DNA from: Alopecurus myosuroides
Lineage: Eukaryota; Streptophyta; Magnoliopsida; Poales; Poaceae
DNA length: 64,000 nucleotides
Direction of reading: 5' to 3'
NCBI GenBank assembly: GCA_028641055.1
Contig: CM054060.1
Span: forward strand, 316,375,344-316,439,343
Shown: in pieces, positions 23,822 through 33,159 of the stretch
Position numbering within the stretch: the stretch's first letter is position 1
How the letters are laid out: the number at the start of each line of letters is the position of its first letter
Position numbers and translations under genes: made by a program
The notes under the pieces: generated by a model
The model's database searches: none
What the model saw: only the letters and a program-made list of their open reading frames with translations
What the model was told of the DNA's origin: nothing

Positions 23822-26800
23822 TTACATAGTGATGAATCTAACACCCATTGAGTTCTGGTGTTGATCATGTTTTGTCCTTGAGAGAGTTTTAGTCAACGGA
23901 TCTGCCACATTCAGATCCGTATGTACTTTGCAAATCTTTACATCCCCATCCGTGACATGCTCACGGATGGAGTGAAAACGGCGCTTGATATGCTTGGAAT
24001 TCTTGTGAGACCTTGGTTCCTTAGCATTGGCTATGGCACCATTGTTGTCACAATAGATAACCATTGGATCCAACGCACTCGGAACCACGCCTAGTTCGGA
24101 TATGAACTCCTTCATCCAAACTGCTTCATGTGTTGCCTCCGAGGCAGCAACATATTCCGCTTCTGTTGATGATCCCGCCACCACGGATTGCTTGGAACTC
24201 CTCCAGCTTACAGCTCCTCCATTCATAATAAATACGTACCCGGACTGAGACTTAGAGTCATCCGGATCAGTGTCGAAGCTAGCATCGACGTAACATCTTG
24301 CGACGAGCTCTTCTTCACCGCCATATACGAGAAACATGTCCTTAGTTTTTCTTAAGTACTTTAGGATATTCTTGACCGCAGTCCAGTGTTCCAAACCTGG
24401 ATTGGATTGGTACCTACTAGTCAAACTAATAGCATGTGCCACATCCGGTCTTGTACATAGCATAGCATACATGATAGAACCTATGGCTGAAGCATAGGGA
24501 GTCTTATCCATCTTTTCTCTATCTTCTGCTGTAGCTGGACATTGAGTCTTACTCAACGTCTTGCCTTGCAACATAGGTAGGAACCCTTTCCTACTATCTT
24601 CCATTTTGAACTTCTTCAAAATCTTGTGAAGGTATGTACTTTGCGAAAGTCCAATTAAGCGTCTTGATCTATCCTTGCAGATTTTGATGCCTAATATATA
24701 AGCTGCTTCACCGAGGTCTTTCATCGAAAAACTACTGTTCAAATAACCTTTTACGCTTTTTAAAAGTTCTATATCATTTCCAATCAACAATATGTCATCC
24801 ACATATAGTACTAGAAATGCTACAGAGCTCCCACTCACTTTCTTGTAAATACAAGCTTCTCCGTATGTTTGGACAAATCCAAAACCTTTGATCACCTTAT
24901 CAAAACGGAGGTTCCAACTCCGGGATGCTTGCTTCAGTCCATAAATGGAACGTTGAAGCTTACACACCTTGTCAGCATCCTTAGGATCAACAAAACCTTT
25001 GGGTTGCATCATATACAACTCTTCCTCAATGTCACCATTAAGGAACGCCGTTTTGACATCCATCTGCCATATTTCATAATCGAAAAATGCAGCAACTGCT
25101 AACATAATCCTAACTGACTTAAGCATCGCTACTGGTGAGAAAGTCTCATCATAGTCAACTCCTTGAATTTGTCGGAAACCTTTTGCGACAAGTCGAGCTT
25201 TATAGACGGTCACATTACCATCAGCGTCAGTTTTCTTTTTAAAGATCCATTTGTTCTCAACGGCCTTGCGGTCATTGGGTAAATCCACCAAAGTCCAAAC
25301 TTGGTTTTCGTACATGGATCCTATTTCGGATTTCATGGCTTCAAGCCATTTGTTGGAATCTGGGCTCATCATCGCTTCCTCATATGTCGCAGGGTCATCA
25401 CCTCCATCTACCAAGAAGTTTAATACGGGATCTCCGTACAGTTCAGGAGCTGCACGCTCCCTAGTTGACCTGCGAGGTGCGGTAGTTTCCTCTATTGGAG
25501 TTCCATGATCTTGATCATTAACTCTCTCTTCATCTGACAGGGTCGGCTCCGGAACAACTTCCGGCGCTGCGCTACTCACCATTCCAAGAAGAGAAGGTTT
25601 AATAACCTCGTCGAGTTCTACCTTCCTACTATTCACACCTTTCGAGAGAAACTCCTTCTCCAAAAAGGATCCATTCTTGGCAACAAAAATCTTGCCTTCG
25701 GATCTGTGATAGAAGGTGTACCCTATTGTTTCTTTAGGGTATCCTATGAAGACGCATTTTTCCGCTTTGGGTTCGAGTTTATCAGGTTGAAGCTTCTTCA
25801 CATAAACATCGCATCCCCAAACTTTTAGAAATGACAGCTTAGGTTTGTTTCCAAACCATAATTCATACGGTGTCGTTTCAACGGATTTACATGGTGCCCT
25901 ATTTAAAGTGAATGCAGCGGTCTCTAGTGCATAACCCCAAAACGATAGTGGCAAATCTGTAAGAGACATCATAGATCGAACCATATCTAATAAAGTACGA
26001 TTACGACGTTCGGAAACACCATTTCGCTGTGGTGTTCCGGCAGGTGTGAGTTGTGAAACTATTCCAAATTGTTTCATATGCATGCCAAACTCGTAACTTA
26101 GATATTCACCTCCACGATCAGACCGTAGAAATTTAATCTTTCTGTTACGATGATTTTCAACTTCACACTGAAATTCTTTGAACTTTTCAAACGTTTCAGA
26201 TTTGTGTTTCATTAAGTAAATATACCCATATCTACTCAAATCATCTGTGAAAGTGACAAAATAACGATATCCACCGCGCGCCGATACACTCATTGGTCCA
26301 CATACATCAGTATGTATGATTTCCAGTAAGTCTGTCGCCCGTTCCATAGATCCAGAAAACGGGGTTCTAGTCATCTTGCCCATAAGGCATGGTTCACATG
26401 TTTCAAATGATTCATAATCAAGTGATTCTAAGAGTCCATCAGAATGGAGCTTCTTCATGCGTTTAACACCAATATGACCTAAGCGGCAATGCCACAAATA
26501 AGTAGCAATATCATCATTTAACTTAATTCTTTTGGCATTCACATTATGAATATGTGCATCAACATTATCAAGATTCAAAAGAAATAAACCATTCTTCTCA
26601 GGTGCATGACCATAAAAGATATTATTCATATAAATCGAACAACCATTGTTCTCGGACTTAAAGGAATAACCGTCCCGCATTAAGCAAGATCCAGAAACGA
26701 TATTCATGCTTAATGCGGGCACCAAATAACATTTATTGAGGTTTATAACTAATCCCGATGGTAGACGTAGAGGTAGCGTCCCGACGGCGATCACGTCAAC

Positions 26801-27805
26801 TCTTGATCCATTGCCGACGCGCATCGTCACCTCATCCTTTGCTAGTGGTCTCTTATTCTGCAGCTCCTGTTTCGAGTTACATGTGTGAGCAACCGAACCA
26901 GTATCAAATACCCAAGTGCTACTGCGAGTACTAGTAAGGTACACATCAATAACAAGTAAATCATATATACCTTTGTTCACTTTGCCGGCCTTCTTATCTG
27001 CCAGATACTTGGGGCAATTGCGCTTCCAGTGGCCAGTACCCTTGCAATAGAAACACTCAGTCTCAAGCTTAGGGCCATGCCTGGTTTTCTTCTCAGCAGT
27101 AGCAACAGATTTGCCACCCTTCTTGGAGTTTACCCTTGGTTTGCCTTTCTTGCCTTTCTTGAAACTAGTGGTCTTATTGATCATCAACACTTGATGTTCT
27201 TTCTTGATCTCCACTTCAGCAGTTTTAAGCATCGAGAGAAGCTCAGGAAGAGACTTCTTCATGCTCTGCATATTATAGTTCATCACGAAGTTCTTGTAAC
27301 TAGGTGGCAGAGATTGGAGAACACGATGTATCCCTAGATCAATGGGAATCGATATTCCCAAGGCTATGAGCTTATCAGCGTACGCAGACATTTTGAGTAC
27401 GTGCTCACTAACGGAGTTGTTCTCTTCCATCATGCAGCTAAAGAACTTTTCTGAAGCGTCATAACTCTCAACTGCGGCATGGGTATCGAAAATCATTTTC
27501 AATTCTCCCATTGTGGCATAAGCAGTGCTGTTCTCGAAACGTTTTCGCAGCTCTGGCTCTAATCCATAGAGGATGCCGCAGTGAACTATACTGTGGTCTT
27601 CTTGTTGAGTCAGATAAACATTTTTATCTTCATCAGAAGCATCATCAGCGGGCTGGTCACCTAGAGGTGCATCAAGCACATAGAGCTTCTTGCAAGCGGT
27701 GAGGAGAATCCTCAGGTTAAGTGCCCAGTTGGTAAAGTTGCTTCCATTGTTCGCTAATTTCTCTTTCTCCATGAACATATTGAAATTGAAGGTAGGTGGT
27801 GCCAT
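23822..27805 (-). CDS. Copia gag-pol polyprotein, intact (1327 aa)
   Basis: A single frame makes the capsid and all enzymes needed for reverse transcription and integration. Domains in order: gag with a UBN2-like region (about 10-210); CCHC zinc knuckle CFYCKGTGHWKRNC (251-264); aspartic protease with DTG at 301-303; integrase zinc-binding H/C residues (about 439-473) and core with D500, D563 and E599; reverse transcriptase (about 850-1090) with YVDD at 1001-1004; RNase H with CYVDAS and SSTEAEY near the C-terminus. The order protease-integrase-RT-RNase H defines Ty1/Copia. There are no stops or frameshifts. The start is the first Met, 1158 bases after the primer site, consistent with the long leader of BARE-like elements. 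The stop lies 33 bases from the 3' LTR. Confidence 0.97.
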   Translation of the reverse strand: MAPPTFNFNMFMEKEKLANNGSNFTNWALNLRILLTACKKLYVLDAPLGDQPADDASDEDKNVYLTQQEDHSIVHCGILYGLEPELRKRFENSTAYATMGELKMIFDTHAAVESYDASEKFFSCMMEENNSVSEHVLKMSAYADKLIALGISIPIDLGIHRVLQSLPPSYKNFVMNYNMQSMKKSLPELLSMLKTAEVEIKKEHQVLMINKTTSFKKGKKGKPRVNSKKGGKSVATAEKKTRHGPKLETECFYCKGTGHWKRNCPKYLADKKAGKVNKGIYDLLVIDVYLTSTRSSTWVFDTGSVAHTCNSKQELQNKRPLAKDEVTMRVGNGSRVDVIAVGTLPLRLPSGLVINLNKCYLVPALSMNIVSGSCLMRDGYSFKSENNGCSIYMNNIFYGHAPEKNGLFLLNLDNVDAHIHNVNAKRIKLNDDIATYLWHCRLGHIGVKRMKKLHSDGLLESLDYESFETCEPCLMGKMTRTPFSGSMERATDLLEIIHTDVCGPMSVSARGGYRYFVTFTDDLSRYGYIYLMKHKSETFEKFKEFQCEVENHRNRKIKFLRSDRGGEYLSYEFGMHMKQFGIVSQLTPAGTPQRNGVSERRNRTLLDMVRSMMSLTDLPLSFWGYALETAAFTLNRAPCKSVETTPYELWFGNKPKLSFLKVWGCDVYVKKLQPDKLEPKAEKCVFIGYPKETIGYTFYHRSEGKIFVAKNGSFLEKEFLSKGVNSRKVELDEVIKPSLLGMVSSAAPEVVPEPTLSDEERVNDQDHGTPIEETTAPRRSTRERAAPELYGDPVLNFLVDGGDDPATYEEAMMSPDSNKWLEAMKSEIGSMYENQVWTLVDLPNDRKAVENKWIFKKKTDADGNVTVYKARLVAKGFRQIQGVDYDETFSPVAMLKSVRIMLAVAAFFDYEIWQMDVKTAFLNGDIEEELYMMQPKGFVDPKDADKVCKLQRSIYGLKQASRSWNLRFDKVIKGFGFVQTYGEACIYKKVSGSSVAFLVLYVDDILLIGNDIELLKSVKGYLNSSFSMKDLGEAAYILGIKICKDRSRRLIGLSQSTYLHKILKKFKMEDSRKGFLPMLQGKTLSKTQCPATAEDREKMDKTPYASAIGSIMYAMLCTRPDVAHAISLTSRYQSNPGLEHWTAVKNILKYLRKTKDMFLVYGGEEELVARCYVDASFDTDPDDSKSQSGYVFIMNGGAVSWRSSKQSVVAGSSTEAEYVAASEATHEAVWMKEFISELGVVPSALDPMVIYCDNNGAIANAKEPRSHKNSKHIKRRFHSIREHVTDGDVKICKVHTDLNVADPLTKTLSRTKHDQHQNSMGVRFITM

Positions 27806-28963
27806 GATCTACAACATATTTGCAAAGACTATTTAGACTATGTTTATGATAAATTAAGTTCAAGTTAATTCTAAAATTATCCCATGAACTCCCACTCAAA
27901 AACAACATCCCTCTTAGTTGTCTTTAGTGATTACACGAACCAAATTCACTACACTGAAACCGATCATCACGTGAGACGGTGTAGTTGCAAAGGCGAACAT
28001 CAACATGTTCATCATATCATTCATATGACTCATGCTTTACCTTTCGGTTACGTGTTCCGAGGCCATGTCTGTCCATGCTAGGCTCGCCAAGTAGAACCGT
28101 AGTATTGCATGTGTTTCAAGGCCATGTCTGTACATGCTAGGCTTGAAAACACCCGTTGTATGCGAACGCTGAGTCTATCACACCCGATCATCACGTGGTG
28201 TCTCGAAACGACGAACTTTCTTAACGGTGCATACTTAAGGAAGAACACATTATTATCTTGATATTAAGTGAGAGGGATCATCTTATAATGCTACCGTCGC
28301 GATCTAAGCAAAATAAGATGCATAAAAGGATAAACATCACATGCATGGATAATGTGATATGATATGGTCCTTCTTGCACTTGATCTCCATCTTGTGCATC
28401 ATGGTATGATCTCCATCATTCCACCGGCGTGGCACCAAGGTCCGTGGCACCTCCATCTTGATTGTCCATTACAACATATCACATGGATATGACATACAGC
28501 ACGCAGACCATAAAATAAGACAACCATATGGCTCCAGCCGGTATGTCAATAATTTACAAAAGATATCATCTCATACATAACGTTTGTAATATTGACCATA
28601 TCACATCACATGCCCTGCAAAAACAAGTTAGACGCCTCTAATTTATTTTTGCATATTTTACGTGGCTTTGGGCTTACGAAGATAGAACCGTTCATACCTA
28701 CGTACAAGAACCACAACGTTGATAAAACATATATTTAACAACCCTTTGTAGATTAGATCTTAACTATAGTAGGAGAAACGGACACCCCCTCAGTCACAAG
28801 TGAGACAATTCTCGCGTACATGGTACACGTAAACTTAGTCCGGGGCAGCTTCATCCTACTATGCCACTAAGATCATAAAATACTCAAAGAGACAAAAACA
28901 TGATCATCAACGCCCACATACTCCCATGTGTTCTACCCGTATAATTCATCTACGCATAGATCC
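27806..28963 (-). other. Untranslated leader of the Copia
   Basis: About 1.16 kb between the primer site and gag with no long open frame. It contains a repeated motif, GGCCATGTCTGTxCATGCTAG, at about 28061 and 28120. Long leaders like this carry packaging and dimerisation signals in BARE-type elements; that role here is inference. Confidence 0.7.
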
Positions 28964-28976
28964 GGCTCTGATACCA
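28964..28976 (-). other. Primer-binding site (tRNA-iMet) of the Copia
   Basis: The minus strand reads TGGTATCAGAGCC, one base after the 5' LTR end at 28978. Confidence 0.93.
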
Positions 28977-28977
28977 C

Positions 28978-30630
28978 TGAAGGGGAACGTAGCATAGAAA
29001 ACAAAAAATTTCCTACACGCGATAAACCCAAATGGCAAAGATCTAATCTATGAGATGAAAGGCGACGGGGAGAAAGAGAGTCTTGAGATAACATACCCTC
29101 AAAGACTCTAAGTGGTACGAGAAAAGATCTCGTTGTTGGCGTAGTCGTTCTCACGCCGATCCCGAGCGAGAAGAAGAGCACCGCAATCCGGCGGTGCCTC
29201 CGTAATCGGTCACACGTTCAGCTCGATGAAGACTTCCGTTCCCTCGTTCCAGTGGGTTGCGGAAGTAGAGGATCCCTCCGGAATTCCAGCAGCACGACGG
29301 CTTGGTGGTGGTGAAGAATCCCACGGTCAGGGCTTCGCCAAGCCGGAGACCATGGAATGGAGCAGTGGGTGGAACGGAAAATGTGTGAGCAAGTGTGTGT
29401 GGAAGAGAGAGCCCTCATCCTCCTTTTATAGGGGAGGGGGAGGCAGCCCAAAGGGGGGTGCGGCCAGCCATGGGTGCCCCCACCCCTTCCTCTCTTCATG
29501 TGAGTGGAAGCTCCACTCAAACCCACTCAAATTTCCATAATTTCCCACTTGAAAAATCCAAAGGTTTTTCTTTAATAAATAAATAAAACATTTTTATTTC
29601 TTTATTTATATTTGTTAATTCCATTAACAAACATTTGCATGCAGCACCTCGAACCATTTTTTAATTCTATTAACAACCATTCGATGAAAAACCCCTTGAA
29701 CTATTTCAATTTTCCCCGAAACAATTCCGGAGCTGCCCAAAATATTCTCCGGCATTCCGTATCCTCTCTAACGCTTCATCGAACCTTAAGTGTGTCTCCC
29801 TACGGTTCGTGAATATTATAGACATCATCGAGACTCCTCTCCGATCAATAATCAACAGCGGGATCTGGAAATCCGTGATGACTCCTATATATTCAACGAT
29901 GACTCTCGTGATCGTGTGAACCTTTCAACGTCGTAACGATTTCCCTTTGTCTCGCGATATATTACTTGTCCGAGATCCGATCATCGGTATCCACTATACC
30001 TTGTTCGATCTCGTTATCCGACAAGTACTCTTTTCTCGTTCCCGTGATATAACATCCTAGTGATCAAATCACTTGCTTGCAAGCGGTGTCGATGTGATAT
30101 CACCGAGAGGGCCCTGAGTATATCTATCCGTCATATTGGATGGACAAATCCCATTCTTGATCCATGAGCTTCAACTAACACTTTCCGAATATCCAATGCC
30201 ACCTTTATAGTCACCCTTTTACGGTGTGACGTTTGATGTCATCAGAGTATTCTTTTGGTATTAGTGATTAACATGATCTCATGGTCTAAGGAATAATGTT
30301 ACTCCGAATGTAAGACATAACAACAAAACTAAATGACTTGATCGTATTGTTATACTTAGTTAGGGTTTAAGTTCATCATGTCATTCTCCTAATGACATGA
30401 CCCCGTTATCAACAACATCCAATGTTCATGATCAGGAAACCTTGATCATGTGTTTAATCAACGGGCTAGTTAAAAGAGAGGCTTCACTAGGAACGTTGGT
30501 TTGTTTATTAATCACACATGTATCAACGTTTTCGGTTAATACAATTCTAGCATGAGAAATAAACATCTATCATAAACAAGGAATAACATAATAAATACTT
30601 TATTATTGCCTCTCGGGCATATTCCCTTCA
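28978..30630 (-). repeat. 5' LTR of the Angela/BARE-like Copia
   Basis: Pairs with 22137-23788 with the same ends. One extra base lies near 29970 (TTGTCC against TTGCC). The minus strand carries a TATA-like CCTATAAAAGG (about 29424-29434), a probable core promoter. Confidence 0.95.
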
Positions 30631-30635
30631 TGCAG

Positions 30636-30840
30636 AACATGGCATTAGCCCCGGTTGGGAAGGGCCTAATACCCCGGCTTCCCAACCAGGTTTGCCAAAC
30701 CCGGGCTAAAGGCCCCCTTATGCCCCGGTGGGCTTACCAACCGGGGTAAAAGGCGTGCCCACGTGGGCTCTGATCAACGAGCAGGCCGGCGCCCTTTTAC
30801 CCCGGTTGGTAACATCAACCGGGGCAAAAGATTATCTTTT
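30636..30840. repeat. CACTA left subterminal palindromic repeats
   Basis: Repeated CCCCGGTTGGT/ACCAACCGGGG motifs in both orientations occur near 30650, 30688, 30722, 30750, 30800 and 30818. Several form palindromes such as CCCCGGTTGGTAACATCAACCGGGG with a short centre. In En/Spm elements, subterminal repeats bind the regulatory protein that brings the ends together. The same motif recurs at 38955-38986 and 42676-42785. Confidence 0.8.
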
Positions 30841-31012
30841 TTTATATAGCTATTTTTGTGTTCTCTGCGGTAGATTGGAAATTCTATTTTCTTTTCTGTT
30901 TTCCTGTTCTCTGCACTAAACATTTATAGTAACAAAGATGAAAAATTATCGCACAAAAACACAGATGAAAACGAACAATAACATAAACATATAGTCTGCC
31001 ACGAATACAAAT

Positions 31013-31125
31013 ATTGTTCGACATATTGACATAATTAAACATAGTTCGACATAAAACATAGTTCGACATAGACATAGTACGACATATAAATATAGAGCGA
31101 CATAAGTACGCATAGAGCGACAGAA
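31013..31125 (-). repeat. Short tandem ATGTCGxACTAT repeats in the B3 gene 3' flank
   Basis: On the minus strand about seven imperfect copies of a 13-22 base motif (TATGTCGAACTATGT and variants) follow the B3 gene stop. They explain the Tyr/Met-rich open frame there. Confidence 0.6.
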
Positions 31126-31134
31126 ACATATATA

Positions 31135-31916
31135 CTACGCCTCGGCGTCGGAGGCAGCATTGCCCTTGTCCTCAGCGTCGGAGGCACCCTTGTCCGGGCT
31201 AGACTCGTCGGGGTCAGACTCGGAGGCGGAGTTGCTGTCAGACGAGCTATCTTGGCAGCAAGGGGGCGGACTAAGGTGCCGTCGAAAATCTTCACCTCCG
31301 GCACGTCCACCTCCTCGTCCTTGAAGTATCTGAATGTGAGCATGTTGACCGCATTTAGGTTGTGCATGCGCGCAAACTTCCCCCACCCATCGCGCAGGTA
31401 GAGGGCATCGTTACGTTGCTGCGGGACAACGTGCACGGGCCCGTTGTCGCAGCCCTCCAACCGGAGGCTGAAACTATAGGGCCCCTTGCGCTCGAGGAGG
31501 AACGCCGATATCTTCTCTGGAAGACGAAACATGTTCTGCTGTGGGTGGAACAGGTTGACGTAGAACTCCGGTAGCCGGAGACCGTCCTCCTCCTCCTCCT
31601 CCGCCGCCGCAGCCTCCTCCTCCTCCGCCGCAGCAAGAGCGACGCGTCATTTATGGCGTGTTGACCCCTTTGCACCGCACTTTGCCCCCTGTGCAGCGCT
31701 TGATGTCCCCCGTTCTCCGCGTCCACGTCCACGAGTAGGAGGCGTCGCTTCCTCCTCCTTGATGACTATGGCGCCACCACCACGTGCATTTGATGCACGC
31801 GATCCACGTGGACGTCCAGGTCGACGTCCACCACGTTGTACAGGGATTTCTTCGACGGGGACGACGCCGCGGCCACCACCGGTTGCACGCGAACCGCGTC
31901 GGGGACGTCTCTCCAT
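31135..31916 (-). pseudogene. B3 DNA-binding-domain protein encoded within the CACTA, broken
   Basis: Starts at ATG 31916, two bases after a good splice acceptor (TTTTTTAG), so it may be a downstream exon. The first 89 codons are Arg/Gly-rich (MERRPRRGSRATGGG...) with a GRPRGSR stretch like an AT-hook. An in-frame TGA follows at 31647-31649. The same frame continues through an Ala/Glu-rich linker into a B3-like domain: FRLPEKISAFLLERKG, then VVPQQRNDALYLRDGWGKFA, RMHNLNAVNMLTFRYF and VPEVKIFDG. The W-FA-H-L-L-FRY-KIFD spacing is the B3/REM signature. After it the frame shifts by one base at a C run near 31260, and an acidic Ser/Asp/Glu tail (SSSDSNSASESDPDE...) ends at 31135. The two lesions make it a pseudogene as it stands. 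B3 proteins bind DNA in the nucleus. It is not a protein I know as a standard CACTA gene. Confidence 0.72.
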
Positions 31917-32358
31917 GGCTAAAAAAATGTATAACATCATAAGTAATTGTGATAGTCGCACTAACTAATATTAGCATCAATTTCATCAGTTCGCAACAAT
32001 TGCATATAATCTAATAAAAATATAGTTAATAGCATCCATTTCATCAAAATTGCTTATAGATAATAGCTAATGGTACTAATAGCTAAACAAATTAGAAAAA
32101 AGAGTAATTATATGTTCCAGATCCTCATCTCAATTATAAAAACAACATTGATGAAATATTTAAACGTATCAATACACACCAAGAGTTACATAGCTCGGGT
32201 TCATTTTATTTAACCCTAATACACCACGATGTAATAATATCACTTATCTATACCTAATAATAAAGAGAGGAAGGTTTCTTCCGGTCCAACACCAATTTTA
32301 CTATATTACCCTTCCACCAAATCTCTCTATCTCTACTTTATTAAATACTAGCAAAAAT

Positions 32359-32378
32359 GCCCGTGCGTTGCTACGGGG
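32359..32378 (-). other. Helitron 3' terminal hairpin (inner Helitron)
   Basis: GCCCGTGCGTTGCTACGGGG on the plus strand pairs CCCGT-GC with GC-ACGGG and sits seven bases from the CTAG end. It acts as the replication terminator in the rolling-circle model. Confidence 0.8.
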
Positions 32379-32742
32379 TTGATTGTAAAAACTCTTATAT
32401 GTTTTTCATTCTCGTGGCGCTACTCACCAATTTTCTCGTGGCGCTACTCACAAATTTAAATTGGTCCCTTTTAGTGACAATTCTTCTTCTCACAACCGAA
32501 TATTTTGGACCACAAAACATCGGCAACATAAAAAAAATCGTCTCTAAATCAACCAAATCGGCAAAATTAACTTTTTATGTGTCCACTTGGAGAGCTATTT
32601 TATTTATTTTTTGTAACTACCAAATCCATATAACACAAAATAATAATGATTCAAATAATGAGAAAAATTGAATATTTATTATGAAAATATATTTTAATTT
32701 TTTATTTGATTTTATTTTCAATCCTTAATTTGTATAGAAAAT

Positions 32743-32766
32743 ATGCCCGTGCGCTGCTACGGGCAT
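32743..32766 (-). other. Second, decayed Helitron 3' terminus
   Basis: A near-perfect palindrome around GCCCGTGCGCTGCTACGGGC. The minus strand continues ATATTTTCTATA where a live end would have CTAG, so it is probably an old bypassed terminus. Confidence 0.6.
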
Positions 32767-32872
32767 AGATATATTTTAGGTGTGTGAAAATTATACGTAT
32801 GGGAACTCTAATTTTCGTTGTTGTATCCGTTATGCCTATGGTAACTCTGATTTTGGACTTCCTATAGTTAAA

Positions 32873-32890
32873 TGTCCGTGCGTTGCTACG
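32873..32890 (-). other. Third, decayed Helitron 3' terminus
   Basis: TGTCCGTGCGTTGCTACG resembles the same hairpin with mutations in the stem. No CTAG follows. Confidence 0.5.
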
Positions 32891-33159
32891 AAGAAACACG
32901 AAAATTTTGTGGCGACATTTTCTCAAATAATAGTTGTATCCTAGTTTCACGTTGTTCCATTTATGGCTTTGCCATTAACAAATTTCACATCTTCGGATAT
33001 GCTTCTTTTAACCAATTTCACATGTTCGCAAATGATTCTTTTAGCATGCTTTACCTAAATATCAAATTAGACCCTTTCCTTCTAAAAAAACAGTACAACT
33101 ATGTGCTATAAAACTCAGAGCTGCTTCTATCATGCCTCGGGTATTGTTTTTTATTTATT

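Larger units (their letters stand above)
22137..30630 (-). mobile_element. Complete Ty1/Copia retrotransposon (Angela/BARE-like), 8494 bp
   Basis: Two LTRs (22137-23788 and 28978-30630), a primer site, a polypurine tract and one uninterrupted polyprotein frame, all on the minus strand. The target duplication TGCAG is exact (22132-22136 and 30631-30635). By eye the LTRs differ by about 22 substitutions and one 1-base indel in 1652 bases (about 1.3 percent). With the commonly used grass rate of 1.3e-8 per site per year this gives roughly half a million years. All cis signals and the coding frame look intact, so the copy could be autonomous. The lineage call rests on the LTR start GAATATGCCCGAGAGGCAAT and the AAGTGGGAGAC polypurine tract, which resemble Angela/BARE. 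Confidence 0.95.
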
